Assembly (NCBI RefSeq): GCF_016908565.1
Contig: NZ_JAFBED010000014.1
Span: forward strand, 1 to 64,000
Origin: Sutcliffiella tianshenii
GTDB taxonomy: Bacteria; Bacillota; Bacilli; Bacillales; Bacillaceae_I
Length of the DNA: 64,000 nt
Direction: 5' to 3'
The notes below the pieces were generated by a model. That model made no database searches and had not been told where the DNA came from. It was given only the letters and a program-made list of their open reading frames with translations. The position numbers and the translations under genes are program-made. This document shows, one piece after another, positions 28,831 through 37,151 of this stretch; the first letter of the stretch is position 1; every line of letters starts with the position of its first letter.

Positions 28831-29556
28831 CTAGCGTTCCATCTCCACAAAAAACTTGTAGCGGTCACCCCTGTATCGGGAAAAAACCAGTTCCAGTGGG
28901 GTCCCATCGGATAGATAGGTGTTCCTTTGGATAAAAAGCATCGGATGGTCTTTTGGGATTTGAAGTAATTTAGCTTCTTCCTTTGATGCCTTTGTAGCCT
29001 CAATTAACTGATCGGCACGTGTAATTTGGAAACCGAGATTTTCTTCAATATAGGAATAGATCGATGCTTGTACAATCTCTTCTGACAATCCTTTAACCAG
29101 GCTCTCGGAAAGATAATTCGTTTCAAGGGCCATCGGGACATTGTCGGCAAGACGGATACGTTTGATTTCATATACTGAATCCCCGTCACGTATCCCGAGC
29201 TGATTGGCAATAAACGAAGTGGCAGGGACCACTTCAAATTGGAGCAGGGAAGAGCTTGGAGACATGCCTCTTTTTTTCATATCCTCAGTGAAGCTCGTCA
29301 GGCCTTGGAGTGGTTGTTCAATTTTCCTTTCAGAAACGAAAGTGCCGCTTCCTTTTTTTCGATACAGGAGACCTTCATTCACCAATGAATTGATTGCCTG
29401 TCTGACAGTCATTCTGCTGATTTGATAGGTTTCGGCATATTCTCTTTCTGATGGGATGGTGTCCCCGGGACTTAAGGCTCCCTGTTCAATCAACCCTTTA
29501 ATGTGAGATTCCAGTTGATAGTAGATGGGAAGAGGTGAGTTTTTATTGATGATCAT
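28831..29556 (-). CDS. nagR: GntR/HutC-family repressor of N-acetylglucosamine genes
   Basis: A 241-residue regulator. It has an N-terminal winged helix (about 8-75: YQLESHIKGLIEQ, IPSEREYAETYQISRMTVRQ) and a C-terminal UTRA effector domain (about 90-238), as in NagR/YvoA, which binds glucosamine-6-P or N-acetylglucosamine-6-P and then leaves its operators. The last gene of nagA-nagB-nagR, it begins 13 bases after nagB. The ATG at 29556 has GGGGGAAGGAA upstream; the longer open frame would start inside nagB. Autoregulation through the site upstream of nagA is likely. Confidence 0.92.
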   Translation of the reverse strand: MIINKNSPLPIYYQLESHIKGLIEQGALSPGDTIPSEREYAETYQISRMTVRQAINSLVNEGLLYRKKGSGTFVSERKIEQPLQGLTSFTEDMKKRGMSPSSSLLQFEVVPATSFIANQLGIRDGDSVYEIKRIRLADNVPMALETNYLSESLVKGLSEEIVQASIYSYIEENLGFQITRADQLIEATKASKEEAKLLQIPKDHPMLFIQRNTYLSDGTPLELVFSRYRGDRYKFFVEMER

Positions 29557-29569
29557 GTTCCTTCCCCCT

Positions 29570-30307
29570 TCACGCAATGATATTGGTGCGACTATAGGCA
29601 CTTTTATCGGCAATTATCTTTACTTTCGGATGCTTCTTTAAGATGGAGGCAGGGAAATCCTCTGAAACCGGACCGTCGAGTAATCGTTCCAGAGCATTTT
29701 TCTTGTTTTTTCCTGACACAAGAAGAAGGATTTCCTTTGCTTTCATGATGGACTTTATTCCCATTGTGACAGCATGTGTCGGGACTTCATCCATGCTTCC
29801 AAAAAACCTGGCATTTGCATGACGTGTGGATTCTGTCAGGCGGACTATATGTGTTTCACTTTCAAAGGAGGTGCCAGGTTCGTTGAAACCGATATGGCCA
29901 TTTTCCCCCAACCCGAGAACTTGAAGGTCGATTGGGCCCATATCTTGCAAAAGCTGGTCGTAACGGGCACATTCTTTCTCAAGGCTTTCTGCTATCCCAT
30001 TCGGAATGAAGGTGTGTTGTTGTTGGATGTCCAAATGCATGAATAAGGTCTGATTCATGTAAGAAAAATAACTATTTGGATGATCCTTCTTCAATCCTGC
30101 ATATTCATCCAAATTAAAAGAAGTCACGTTCTTGTAGCTGGTATGATGGGCCAGATGGTCTTTGATTAATAGTTCATACATCTTTGTCGGTGTACCACCG
30201 GTTGCAAGTCCCAGAACCGAATGGGGATTAAGCTTAACCAGATCAATAATTTGATTTGCAGCAGCCTCGCTCATCGCCTCATATGAAGGTGCAGTAATTA
30301 TATCCAT
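29570..30307 (-). CDS. nagB: Glucosamine-6-phosphate deaminase
   Basis: Converts glucosamine-6-P to fructose-6-P and ammonia, linking amino sugars to glycolysis. The 245-residue length equals Bacillus NagB. Motifs seen are LATGGTPTKMYE (35-46, phosphate loop), FNLDEYAGL (near 65-73, catalytic Asp) and LGLGENGHIGFNEPG (near 131-145). The start overlaps the end of nagA by 10 bases, indicating coupling. Confidence 0.95.
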   Translation of the reverse strand: MDIITAPSYEAMSEAAANQIIDLVKLNPHSVLGLATGGTPTKMYELLIKDHLAHHTSYKNVTSFNLDEYAGLKKDHPNSYFSYMNQTLFMHLDIQQQHTFIPNGIAESLEKECARYDQLLQDMGPIDLQVLGLGENGHIGFNEPGTSFESETHIVRLTESTRHANARFFGSMDEVPTHAVTMGIKSIMKAKEILLLVSGKNKKNALERLLDGPVSEDFPASILKKHPKVKIIADKSAYSRTNIIA

Positions 30308-31488
30308 TCCTTTTCCACCTCATTTCTATAAGTTACAACTCCTTTGCAGATGGTGAGATGAACATTCAGCTGCTCATCCAGAATGACTATATCTGCATCT
30401 TTTCCAACATGGATGCTCCCCTTTCTGTCCCAGACATTTAACTGTCTGGCGGGGTTGGAGCTTGCCATCTGAACCAGTTCAGGTAGGCTGCAGTTGGTGA
30501 ATTCTTTCATGTTTCTTAAAGCTTCATTCATTTTCAATAAGCTTCCAGCAAGGGTTCCATCCTCAAGTAGGGCAGTATTGTCGGAAACGGTGACCTTTTG
30601 ACCGCCAAGTTCATATTCTCCATCTTCCAGCCATTTTGCGCGCATCGAATCGGTGATGAGGATAATGCGGTCCGCACCTTTAGTGTGGTAAGTAGCTTTT
30701 ATTACTGCAGGATGAACATGAATTCCGTCTGCAATCAGTTCAACGAACAGCTCTTCGTGTGCGAGGCCTGCACCAACCACTCCTGGTTCACGGTGATGGA
30801 TACCCCTCATCCCATTATAGAAATGGGTAACATGAGTTGCGCCCGCCTGTATCGCTTCTTCCATCACAGGATAGAGAGCGTCTGAATGCCCTATTGAAGC
30901 TATCACTCCGGTTTCATTCAAATGCTTCACTAGCTGGATGCCGCCTCTTTCTTCCGGAGCCAAGGTCACTACTTTAATCAGGTTCCCGCTTATTTCCTGC
31001 CACTTCATGAAGGTATCCTTATCTGGCTCCATGATATGTGCAACCGGTTGGGCTCCGGCTCTTTTTGGGGAAATGAAAGGACCTTCAAGATGGATTCCCA
31101 GCAGTTCAGCGCCGTTTGCTATGGTCTTGCTATACTGATTCACATTTTGAAGGGCTGCTTCAATTTCAACCGGGTCCTGAGTTATGGTAGTCGCCAGAAA
31201 GCTTGTCGTTCCTTCCTGAGGCAGGGTTACTGTCATATTTTCGATCGCTTTTGAGGAAGCATCCATGACATCCGAGCCGTTGAGACCATGAATATGGATA
31301 TCGATGAATCCCGGTGAAGCAAATAGTTTCGAGGGAAGGCGCACCTCCTTGAAATCTTCATTTTTTTGGTATTCACTCATCGTACCGACTTCTGTGATCT
31401 TTCCATCTGAAATCTTAATATAGGAATCTTCCATCACCGTCTTATCCAGGATGGCTTTCATTCCCATTAGTACAAAATTATTTGTCAT
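30298..31488 (-). CDS. nagA: N-acetylglucosamine-6-phosphate deacetylase
   Basis: Removes acetate from GlcNAc-6-P, the step before NagB. The 396-residue amidohydrolase shows the metal motif DIHIHG (near 58-63), HLEGPF (Glu ligand near 130), IGHSDALY, THFYNGM and ITDSMRAK. ATG 31488 was chosen for AAAGGAG nine bases upstream. It is the first gene of the operon, with a NagR-type operator 58 bases upstream. A GlcNAc phosphotransferase gene is not in the window. Confidence 0.95.
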   Translation of the reverse strand: MTNNFVLMGMKAILDKTVMEDSYIKISDGKITEVGTMSEYQKNEDFKEVRLPSKLFASPGFIDIHIHGLNGSDVMDASSKAIENMTVTLPQEGTTSFLATTITQDPVEIEAALQNVNQYSKTIANGAELLGIHLEGPFISPKRAGAQPVAHIMEPDKDTFMKWQEISGNLIKVVTLAPEERGGIQLVKHLNETGVIASIGHSDALYPVMEEAIQAGATHVTHFYNGMRGIHHREPGVVGAGLAHEELFVELIADGIHVHPAVIKATYHTKGADRIILITDSMRAKWLEDGEYELGGQKVTVSDNTALLEDGTLAGSLLKMNEALRNMKEFTNCSLPELVQMASSNPARQLNVWDRKGSIHVGKDADIVILDEQLNVHLTICKGVVTYRNEVEKEWI

Positions 31489-31545
31489 GGGGAGGAACTC
31501 CTTTACCACTGTATTATTAACTAAATAATACCATGTTACTTGTAT

Positions 31546-31561
31546 AGTTGTATAGACCACT
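31546..31561. promoter_or_regulatory. NagR (dre-type) operator upstream of nagA
   Basis: AGTTGTATAGACCACT is an imperfect palindrome resembling NagR/DasR sites (ATTGGTATAGACAACT-like) with three mismatches. On the minus strand it lies just upstream of a TATTAT -10-like hexamer and overlaps its weak -35, so NagR would block polymerase. A related half-site (acttgtatagt) overlaps its edge at 31538-31548. Confidence 0.65.
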
Positions 31562-31656
31562 TTAGCGGAAAGAAAAATAAACTATATCCCATTTTCCCGT
31601 AACATATTATACTAATACCAGAATAAAAGCATAGAATACTAGAAAGGTGAATCAGC

Positions 31657-32166
31657 ATGGAAAATTCACATTTAATAATCAGAAATGCGGAGGAAAAAGA
31701 CCTTCCTGCCATTGTGGCCATATATAACTCGACCATTGAAAGCAAAATGGTCACAGCCGACACGAATCCAGTAGCAGTGGAGGACAAGCTGGCCTGGTAC
31801 CACGATCATAATGAGGTGAACAGGCCTTTATGGGTTGTTGTAGACAAGGAGAAAAATGAAATCTGTGCATGGTTGAGCTTTCAATCCTTTTATGGTAGGC
31901 CGGCATATCAGGCAACGGCAGAGGTAAGCATCTATCTGCATGAAAGTACCAGAGGCAAGGGGCTTGGTGCCTATCTGCTGAATTACGCATTGGAAGCCTG
32001 CCCAGGTCTTGGGATTGAAAATCTGCTTGGGTTCATTTTTGCACACAATCTCCCAAGTATTGGACTGTTTCAGAAATTCGGTTTTGAAAAATGGGGCTTT
32101 TTGCCGAAAGTGGCAGAACTGGAGGGAATAAAAAGGGATTTAGTAATCTTGGGTAGAAAAATATAG
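31657..32166 (+). CDS. GNAT acetyltransferase, phosphinothricin/PAT type
   Basis: A 169-residue N-acetyltransferase close to the Bar/Pat and YwnH group: YNSTIESKMVTADTNPV (23-39), YQATAEVSIYLHESTRGKGLG (near 87-107, containing the acetyl-CoA loop RGKGLG) and FAHNLPSIGLFQKFGFE near 128-144. Homologs acetylate phosphinothricin, methionine sulfoximine or related amines; the native substrate is unknown. It is divergent from nagA. An AAAGGTG ribosome-binding site precedes the ATG. Confidence 0.88.
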   Translation: MENSHLIIRNAEEKDLPAIVAIYNSTIESKMVTADTNPVAVEDKLAWYHDHNEVNRPLWVVVDKEKNEICAWLSFQSFYGRPAYQATAEVSIYLHESTRGKGLGAYLLNYALEACPGLGIENLLGFIFAHNLPSIGLFQKFGFEKWGFLPKVAELEGIKRDLVILGRKI

Positions 32167-32183
32167 AAGCAAAGGTGAAGTGA

Positions 32184-32522
32184 ATGAAAATAAAATGGCC
32201 ATTACTGATCGTTGCAGGTGTATTGTTGGTTACTGGTATTCTTCTATCATTTAATGAGAATGTGAGAGGTGCTGTTAAACTTGCAATTTTGAGAAAGGAA
32301 GTCGTGACCATCTCCACTGAAAATGAGACAATAACTGTAATGGCCAGGATGGAAGAAGGGGCAGGTTTTCAGGAGGTCCTTTCGCTCATTGAGACGGAAG
32401 GCTGGCTGCTTACAGATCAACTTGGCTCCACTTTCGTTTTTACAAGAGGGGAAGAAAGCCTCGTTTTGATGCTTAAAATGTGGACAAACAACTATATTAT
32501 TGCAGAGATGACAGAAGGGTAG
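32184..32522 (+). CDS. Small single-pass membrane protein, unknown
   Basis: A 112-residue protein with an N-terminal signal-anchor helix (5-22), a basic segment and a compact predicted extracytoplasmic domain of about 75 residues. No family recognised. AAAGGTGAAG lies upstream. It sits 17 bases after the PAT-type gene and 10 before the RimJ-type gene, so the three are likely cotranscribed. Confidence 0.7.
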   Translation: MKIKWPLLIVAGVLLVTGILLSFNENVRGAVKLAILRKEVVTISTENETITVMARMEEGAGFQEVLSLIETEGWLLTDQLGSTFVFTRGEESLVLMLKMWTNNYIIAEMTEG

Positions 32523-32532
32523 GGGAGACTTT

Positions 32533-33084
32533 TTGAAGCCAGTACCGATGCTCAGGACAGAGCGCCTGCAATTGCGCAGCCTGTCTTTGAAAGATTCTGA
32601 TACGATTTACAGCTATTTTTCCAATCCGGAGATGACGAAGTATTATGGGATGGAGCCATTCCAGTCAAGGTTGGAGGCGGATAAGTTCATCAAAGATTTC
32701 CTGGACGATTATAATATGCTATTCCGATGGGGCATTGTGGAGAAGAGTACCAATAAACTCATTGGTACTTGCGGATTCCATGCCATTTCTGAAAAGCACC
32801 TGCGTGCCGAGATCGGCTATGAGATAGAAGTGGGGCACTGGGGGAAGGGCTATGCTACTGAGGCAATCCGGGCGCTAGTGCATTATGGCTTTGATACCAT
32901 GAAATTTCAGCGCATTGGTGCAAATGTATATCCGGAAAATGTAGGATCCAGGAAAGTGTTGGAAAAGGTAGGATTCACGCATGAGGGAATGCTTCGCAGT
33001 TACCTGTTTCAAGGAGGAAGCTTCCATGATGCCAATGTTTTCTCCATTTTGAAAAAGGAAATGCTTGAAAATCGGGAACAGTAA
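32533..33084 (+). CDS. GNAT acetyltransferase, RimJ/RimL type
   Basis: A 183-residue Acetyltransf_3 protein: LRTERLQLRSL (7-17), GTCGFHAISEKHLRAEIGYEIE (near 77-98), acetyl-CoA loop HWGKGYATEA (near 102-111) and NVGSRKVLEKVGFTHEGMLR (near 136-155). This family acetylates protein N-termini or small amines. It starts at TTG with GGGGAGA upstream. The stop codon lies inside the stem of its terminator. Confidence 0.88.
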   Translation: MKPVPMLRTERLQLRSLSLKDSDTIYSYFSNPEMTKYYGMEPFQSRLEADKFIKDFLDDYNMLFRWGIVEKSTNKLIGTCGFHAISEKHLRAEIGYEIEVGHWGKGYATEAIRALVHYGFDTMKFQRIGANVYPENVGSRKVLEKVGFTHEGMLRSYLFQGGSFHDANVFSILKKEMLENREQ

Positions 33085-33108
33085 TCCACGGGTTACTGTT
33101 TTTTTTAT
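33075..33108 (+). terminator. Terminator after the RimJ-like gene
   Basis: aacagtaa/ttactgtt stem with an 8-base loop and a run of eight Ts; the stem includes the stop codon. Confidence 0.88.
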
Positions 33109-33127
33109 GAAATTATATATTCCTGCT

Positions 33128-33162
33128 GAAAGTAAAAGCAGCGGCCAATATATATTGGCCGC
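33128..33162 (-). terminator. Terminator of the methionine aminopeptidase gene
   Basis: A perfect 22-bp palindrome, GCGGCCAATAT/ATATTGGCCGC (33141-33162), lies 13 bases past the leftward stop codon and is followed on the minus strand by tgcttttac. The T-run is short. Confidence 0.65.
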
Positions 33163-33175
33163 AAAAAGAATGTCA

Positions 33176-33928
33176 TCAATCATCCTGTGATGTCAAGATC
33201 AATGGCCCATCCTTTGTGATGGCGATGGTATGTTCATATTGTGCAGAGAGCTTGCCATCGGCTGTTCTCGCTGTCCATCCGTTTTCATCCATCAAAGAAA
33301 ACCATTCCCCGACATTGACCATCGGCTCGATCGTTATTACCATTCCTTCTCTTAGGCGAATTCCCCTGCCTTTTGTTCCATAATGAAAGATTTGCGGCTC
33401 CTCGTGTATGTTCCTGCCAATCCCATGGCCGGTGAAGTCCCGTACGATCGAATAGTTCTTTCCTTCCACATACTCCTGGATTGCATGACCTATATCGCCG
33501 GTCCTGTTTCCTGCAATGGCCTGAGCGATGCCTATATGGAGAGCTTCCTTTGTAACAGTGAGTAATTTTTTGGCATCATTGCTTATTTTCCCGACAGGAT
33601 AGGACCAAGCTGAGTCTGCAAGCGCTCCATTCAGATTGACCACGCAGTCGATAGTCACGATATCACCTGCTTTTAAAGGTTCCGCCCGAGGGAAACCATG
33701 ACATATTTCATCATTGATGGAAGCGCAAGTGGAATAAGGGTAACCCCTGTATCCCTTTTGTTCCGGGGTTGCCCCATGGTCTGTTAAATATTCCTCGACA
33801 AATCGATCAATTTCAAGAGTAGTGATCCCAGGTTTTATTTTATTTCTCAATAACTTATGGCAAGAGGCCAACAGTTTCCCCGCTTCGTGCATCATGGTAA
33901 TTTCACGGTGACTTTTTATCGTTATCAC
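33176..33928 (-). CDS. map: Methionine aminopeptidase, type I
   Basis: Removes the initiator methionine from nascent proteins. The 250-residue protein keeps the metal ligands: Asp in IDCVVNLNGALADSAW (two Asp, near 94 and 105), His in GHGIGRNIHEEP (near 168), Glu in TIEPM near 200 and Glu near 232 in QYEHTIAI. The gene stands alone, unlike the map linked to adk in the ribosomal-protein cluster, so it is probably the second chromosomal copy as in other Bacillus. GTG start with AAAGGAGG upstream. Confidence 0.92.
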   Translation of the reverse strand: MITIKSHREITMMHEAGKLLASCHKLLRNKIKPGITTLEIDRFVEEYLTDHGATPEQKGYRGYPYSTCASINDEICHGFPRAEPLKAGDIVTIDCVVNLNGALADSAWSYPVGKISNDAKKLLTVTKEALHIGIAQAIAGNRTGDIGHAIQEYVEGKNYSIVRDFTGHGIGRNIHEEPQIFHYGTKGRGIRLREGMVITIEPMVNVGEWFSLMDENGWTARTADGKLSAQYEHTIAITKDGPLILTSQDD

Positions 33929-34050
33929 ACAGTTTCCTCCTTTCCTTCCTTCATTATAGGAAGCACATATTCAAGAGGTTCTACCATCAGAGAATTTTCT
34001 TTCTCTTTAGAATTTACTGATATCAGCAGATGATGTATGATTGGAATAAT

Positions 34051-34068
34051 AAACCGACTAGTCGTTTA
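34051..34068. promoter_or_regulatory. TetR-type operator upstream of tetR gene
   Basis: AAACCGACTAGTCGTTTA has the perfect core CGACTAGTCG and lies 20 bases upstream of the regulator's ATG. It resembles two sites downstream of the gene (34784 and 34829), suggesting autoregulation by the encoded TetR protein. Confidence 0.65.
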
Positions 34069-34087
34069 TATAAAGGAGGGAATGGAG

Positions 34088-34711
34088 ATGCCGCCAGCAG
34101 TTTCCGAAGAGTATAAAGAAAAGAAGAGAAAATTGATCCTGGAAAGTGCGCTTGCTTGTTTTGCGGAGAAAGGATTCCAGGTCGCGACCATAGACGATAT
34201 TGTGAAACACTCCGGAATGAGTAAAGGGGCGATTTACAATTATTTTAAAAGTAAGGATGACATATATATTGAGCTGATGAACGTCAATTCCAATCAAAGC
34301 TTTGATGTACTTCGCGAAAAGCTGGAAAGGTTGCCGACAGCAAAGGAGAGACTGGCCCATTTTTTCGAAGTATTCCGCTCACAGGTAAAAGTGAATCCCA
34401 ACTGGGAAAATACAAGCAGGGTCCATATTGAGTTTTGGCTGAGTTCTGTTCGCAATGAGTCAACTAAGGATTTCATGTACAATCGCTACCAGATGGTTTA
34501 CAAAAAGATACTGACGGATATCATTCAATTTGGAGTGGATAGAGGGGAATTCCCAACCACGATTGACGTAGATTTTATCGGCAATGTTTTTTGGAGCACC
34601 TTCGATGGAATATGCTTCTATCAATGTGTAATGGAAAATGATGAGCTTTATGTAAGGCTGGTCAACCAACTCGAACGCGTAATAAACTCCTTGGTGACAA
34701 CGGTAGAATAA
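34088..34711 (+). CDS. TetR-family transcriptional regulator
   Basis: A 207-residue regulator with an N-terminal helix-turn-helix (about 12-58: LILESALACFAEKGFQVATI, then HSGMSKGAIYNYFKSKDDIY) and a helical ligand-binding domain. ATG 34088 was chosen for AAAGGAGGG at 8-base spacing; an ATG six bases earlier is too close. Three related palindromes surround it. No transporter or enzyme with a fitting promoter follows, so its target is unclear. Confidence 0.88.
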   Translation: MPPAVSEEYKEKKRKLILESALACFAEKGFQVATIDDIVKHSGMSKGAIYNYFKSKDDIYIELMNVNSNQSFDVLREKLERLPTAKERLAHFFEVFRSQVKVNPNWENTSRVHIEFWLSSVRNESTKDFMYNRYQMVYKKILTDIIQFGVDRGEFPTTIDVDFIGNVFWSTFDGICFYQCVMENDELYVRLVNQLERVINSLVTTVE

Positions 34712-34783
34712 AAGGATAAATCGAGAGGAATTTGTCGAAAAGATTAAATTGAAGTTTTTGAAAATTCGTGCTTAAATGAAAAT

Positions 34784-34801
34784 AAACTGAGTGGTCGGTT
34801 T
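34784..34801. promoter_or_regulatory. TetR-type operator, downstream copy 1
   Basis: AAACTGAGTGGTCGGTTT is an inverted repeat (AAACTGA.../...TCGGTTT) sharing the AAACYGA...GTC-GTTT frame with the operator upstream of the TetR gene. Confidence 0.6.
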
Positions 34802-34828
34802 GCTTCCGCCTTTTTTTACTCTCAAAAT

Positions 34829-34846
34829 AGACTGTCTGGTCAGTTT
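34829..34846. promoter_or_regulatory. TetR-type operator, downstream copy 2
   Basis: AGACTGTCTGGTCAGTTT, 45 bases from copy 1 and in the same orientation, with the shared ACTG...GTCRGTTT ends. A TATAAA hexamer follows at 34854-34859. Confidence 0.6.
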
Positions 34847-34886
34847 TAAATTTTATAAAAGAATCTGACAAGGTAGGGGATCACCC

Positions 34887-34931
34887 ATGTGGATTATCCG
34901 TATAAAAGGCTATCTGATCATTATTGAGTGA
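34887..34931 (+). other. 14-codon mini-frame after the TetR operators
   Basis: ATG 34887 (MWIIRIKGYLIIIE, then TGA) follows the operators and an AAGGTAGGGGA ribosome-binding-like sequence. It is where the TetR target gene would be expected to start. It may be the remnant of a deleted gene, a leader peptide or chance. The rest of the 34712-34995 gap holds only the operators and A/T-rich sequence. Confidence 0.25.
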
Positions 34932-34995
34932 CGAAGAAAGTTGGCGTATAAAGAAATAAAAGAGTAGCGCTTGACTTACAAAAGGGGGAAAAACA

Positions 34996-35886
34996 TTGTT
35001 TACCATCAAAAAATTGAGTGAGTGCAAATTGGAAGAAGCTGTAGCTGCATGGAACACCGGCTTTCAAGGCTATTTTTTTGATGCAACGATGGATGTAGAC
35101 CGTTTTACAACTAGACTTGGGCTTGAAAACCTATCAGCCTCATTATCCATTGTGGCATTTGATCAACAAAAGCCGATCGGGATCCTGTTAAGCGGGGTCA
35201 AAACCGTCGATGGGAAAAAAGTTGCCTGGAACGGTGGAACAGGAGTGGCAACTGAATACAGAAGAAAAGGTATAGGGAAGCTATTGATCGATAAAGCACT
35301 GGAGATCTATGAGGAAGCTAATGTGGAAGTAAGCACCCTTGAAGCAATAACTGAAAACACAAAGGCAATCAGTTTGTATGAAAAAAAGGGATATAAAATT
35401 GTAGACGAAGTGGTGCACTTACGTTGTGAGGAAATGCCTGAATTTTATGGGGCATTGGACTACCAGGCTGTTTTTACATCTGCACAAGAAGCGCAGTATC
35501 TACCCATTTATAAGCATGATACCCCATGGCAAAGCCAGTGGTTTTCCATGAAGGAGGGTCAGGCACTTCAGTTGGTGGATAATGACGGGGAAACAGTTGC
35601 ATATGGACTTTTCAAAAGGGAGTTTGATGAGGACGGGACTTTGAAATCCGTCACAGTCACGCATTGTTATATACAGGAGGGAAAAGGAAATCCTGATTAC
35701 TTGATCGATTCCTTGTTTTCCTATTTGTTTCCACCATCTTCAGTTAATTATGTTTGTACGGTGGCATTCTTCGCAACCTCCAACAAACGGGTTCATCAAT
35801 TCTTGCTTGATAAGGGCTTTACTAAAAGAGTTGGGCAGGTCTGGATGAAAAAAGCAATAAAAGAAGGTGTCCAAGGAGGGGTTTAG
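34996..35886 (+). CDS. GNAT acetyltransferase, two-domain
   Basis: A 296-residue protein. The N-terminal half is a GNAT domain (acetyl-CoA loop GVATEYRRKGIGKLL near 76-90, then TENTKAISLYEKKGYKI near 119-135). The C-terminal half (about 150-296) looks like a second, degenerate GNAT-like unit without a clear CoA loop. The TTG start has AAAGGGGG upstream. Its stop lies one base before the GTG of the Eis-like gene, so the two form an operon. Substrate unknown. Confidence 0.8.
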   Translation: MFTIKKLSECKLEEAVAAWNTGFQGYFFDATMDVDRFTTRLGLENLSASLSIVAFDQQKPIGILLSGVKTVDGKKVAWNGGTGVATEYRRKGIGKLLIDKALEIYEEANVEVSTLEAITENTKAISLYEKKGYKIVDEVVHLRCEEMPEFYGALDYQAVFTSAQEAQYLPIYKHDTPWQSQWFSMKEGQALQLVDNDGETVAYGLFKREFDEDGTLKSVTVTHCYIQEGKGNPDYLIDSLFSYLFPPSSVNYVCTVAFFATSNKRVHQFLLDKGFTKRVGQVWMKKAIKEGVQGGV

Positions 35887-35887
35887 A

Positions 35888-37135
35888 GTGGGAAGGATAC
35901 GATCATTATCAAGGAGTGATATTCCTTCCTTTGTAGAGGTTGCAAGCCTTGCATATCCCGGTATGGGTATCTTTACACCTGAAGATAAACAAAAGCTTAT
36001 TGAGCGGCTTGAAAAGCAGACAGAATCTGGTGCCAAAAATCTTTTTGGTGCATATTCGGGTCCAACGCTTTTGGGGGGCATGCTTTTACATGATTTCAGG
36101 GTGAATTTCCTTTCAAATCAACTTGATTTAGGTGGAGTAGGATTTGTGTGTGTAGACTTGCTTCACAAAAAAGAAAAAATCGCCAAGGAATTGATTACTT
36201 ATTTTGAACAGTATTATCGGGAAAAGGGAACTGCCATTGCAGCTTTATACCCGTTTCGTCCAGACTTCTACAGGAAGATGGGCTATGGCTATGGAAGCAA
36301 GATGAATCAATACCGCTTCGCCCCGAAAGAATTGCCAAAAGGAGCATCCAAACAGAACGTCAAACGACTTTGTGAAAAAAATAAGGGTGAACTTCATCAA
36401 TGCTATACCCGGTTTGCATTAAAGAACCATGGCATGATAGAAAGGTCCGAAGAGGATATGAAGAGACTTTTCCAGGATCCGAAGAATAATATTTTTGGAG
36501 TCTGGCAAGAAGACGTATGCAAGGGGTATTGTGTATTCTCTTTTGAAAATAGTAAGGCTGATAATTTCATCTCCAATCATATCCTGATGAAAGAATTTGT
36601 CTGGGAAACAAGGGAGGCATTGATGGAGCTTTGCACATTTATACACTCACAGCAGGATCAAATCCATCAGGTTATCTGGAATACTCAGCAGGAGGCCTTC
36701 CATCACCTGCTGATTGACCCAAGGAATGGCTCGGATAATCTGATGCCACATGTGTACCATGAATGCAACGCATCAGGTGTGGGACTCATGTATAAGGTAT
36801 TGGATATCCGAGGATTGTTCGAACAGACAGATACGATGTCCTTCGGGTTGGGAAGCTTGAAAGTCAAATGGTGTGTGACGGATTCTTTTGCAAATAAGTA
36901 TCATGAAGTTTTGGTTCAATTCCATGAAGGGTATGCGGCCGTAAGGGACGATATGGAACCTGACGTGACTGTAAGTCTATCAATCAGTGAATTTTCCTCA
37001 TTGATCATGGGTGCCATCTCCATCACAAGTTTATATCGTTTTGGATTGGTTCAGCTTTCGGATGACCACCATCTACAAACATTACATCAGATTTTTTCGG
37101 CATTACCAACACCAATATGTATGACAGGATTTTAA
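35888..37135 (+). CDS. Eis-like GNAT acetyltransferase with SCP2-type C-terminal domain
   Basis: A 415-residue protein of the Eis family: an N-terminal GNAT domain (about 1-150; VDLLHKKEKIAKELI is the CoA-binding region), a second GNAT-like domain (about 150-285) and a C-terminal sterol-carrier-like domain (about 300-415). Eis enzymes acetylate amines such as lysines or aminoglycosides in vitro; the Bacillus role is open. The GTG at 35888 was preferred because AAGGAGGGG lies seven bases upstream. It is followed 16 bases on by the peptidase gene, probably the same transcript. Confidence 0.83.
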   Translation: MGRIRSLSRSDIPSFVEVASLAYPGMGIFTPEDKQKLIERLEKQTESGAKNLFGAYSGPTLLGGMLLHDFRVNFLSNQLDLGGVGFVCVDLLHKKEKIAKELITYFEQYYREKGTAIAALYPFRPDFYRKMGYGYGSKMNQYRFAPKELPKGASKQNVKRLCEKNKGELHQCYTRFALKNHGMIERSEEDMKRLFQDPKNNIFGVWQEDVCKGYCVFSFENSKADNFISNHILMKEFVWETREALMELCTFIHSQQDQIHQVIWNTQQEAFHHLLIDPRNGSDNLMPHVYHECNASGVGLMYKVLDIRGLFEQTDTMSFGLGSLKVKWCVTDSFANKYHEVLVQFHEGYAAVRDDMEPDVTVSLSISEFSSLIMGAISITSLYRFGLVQLSDDHHLQTLHQIFSALPTPICMTGF

Positions 37136-37151
37136 TCGGGAGGGAAAATTA

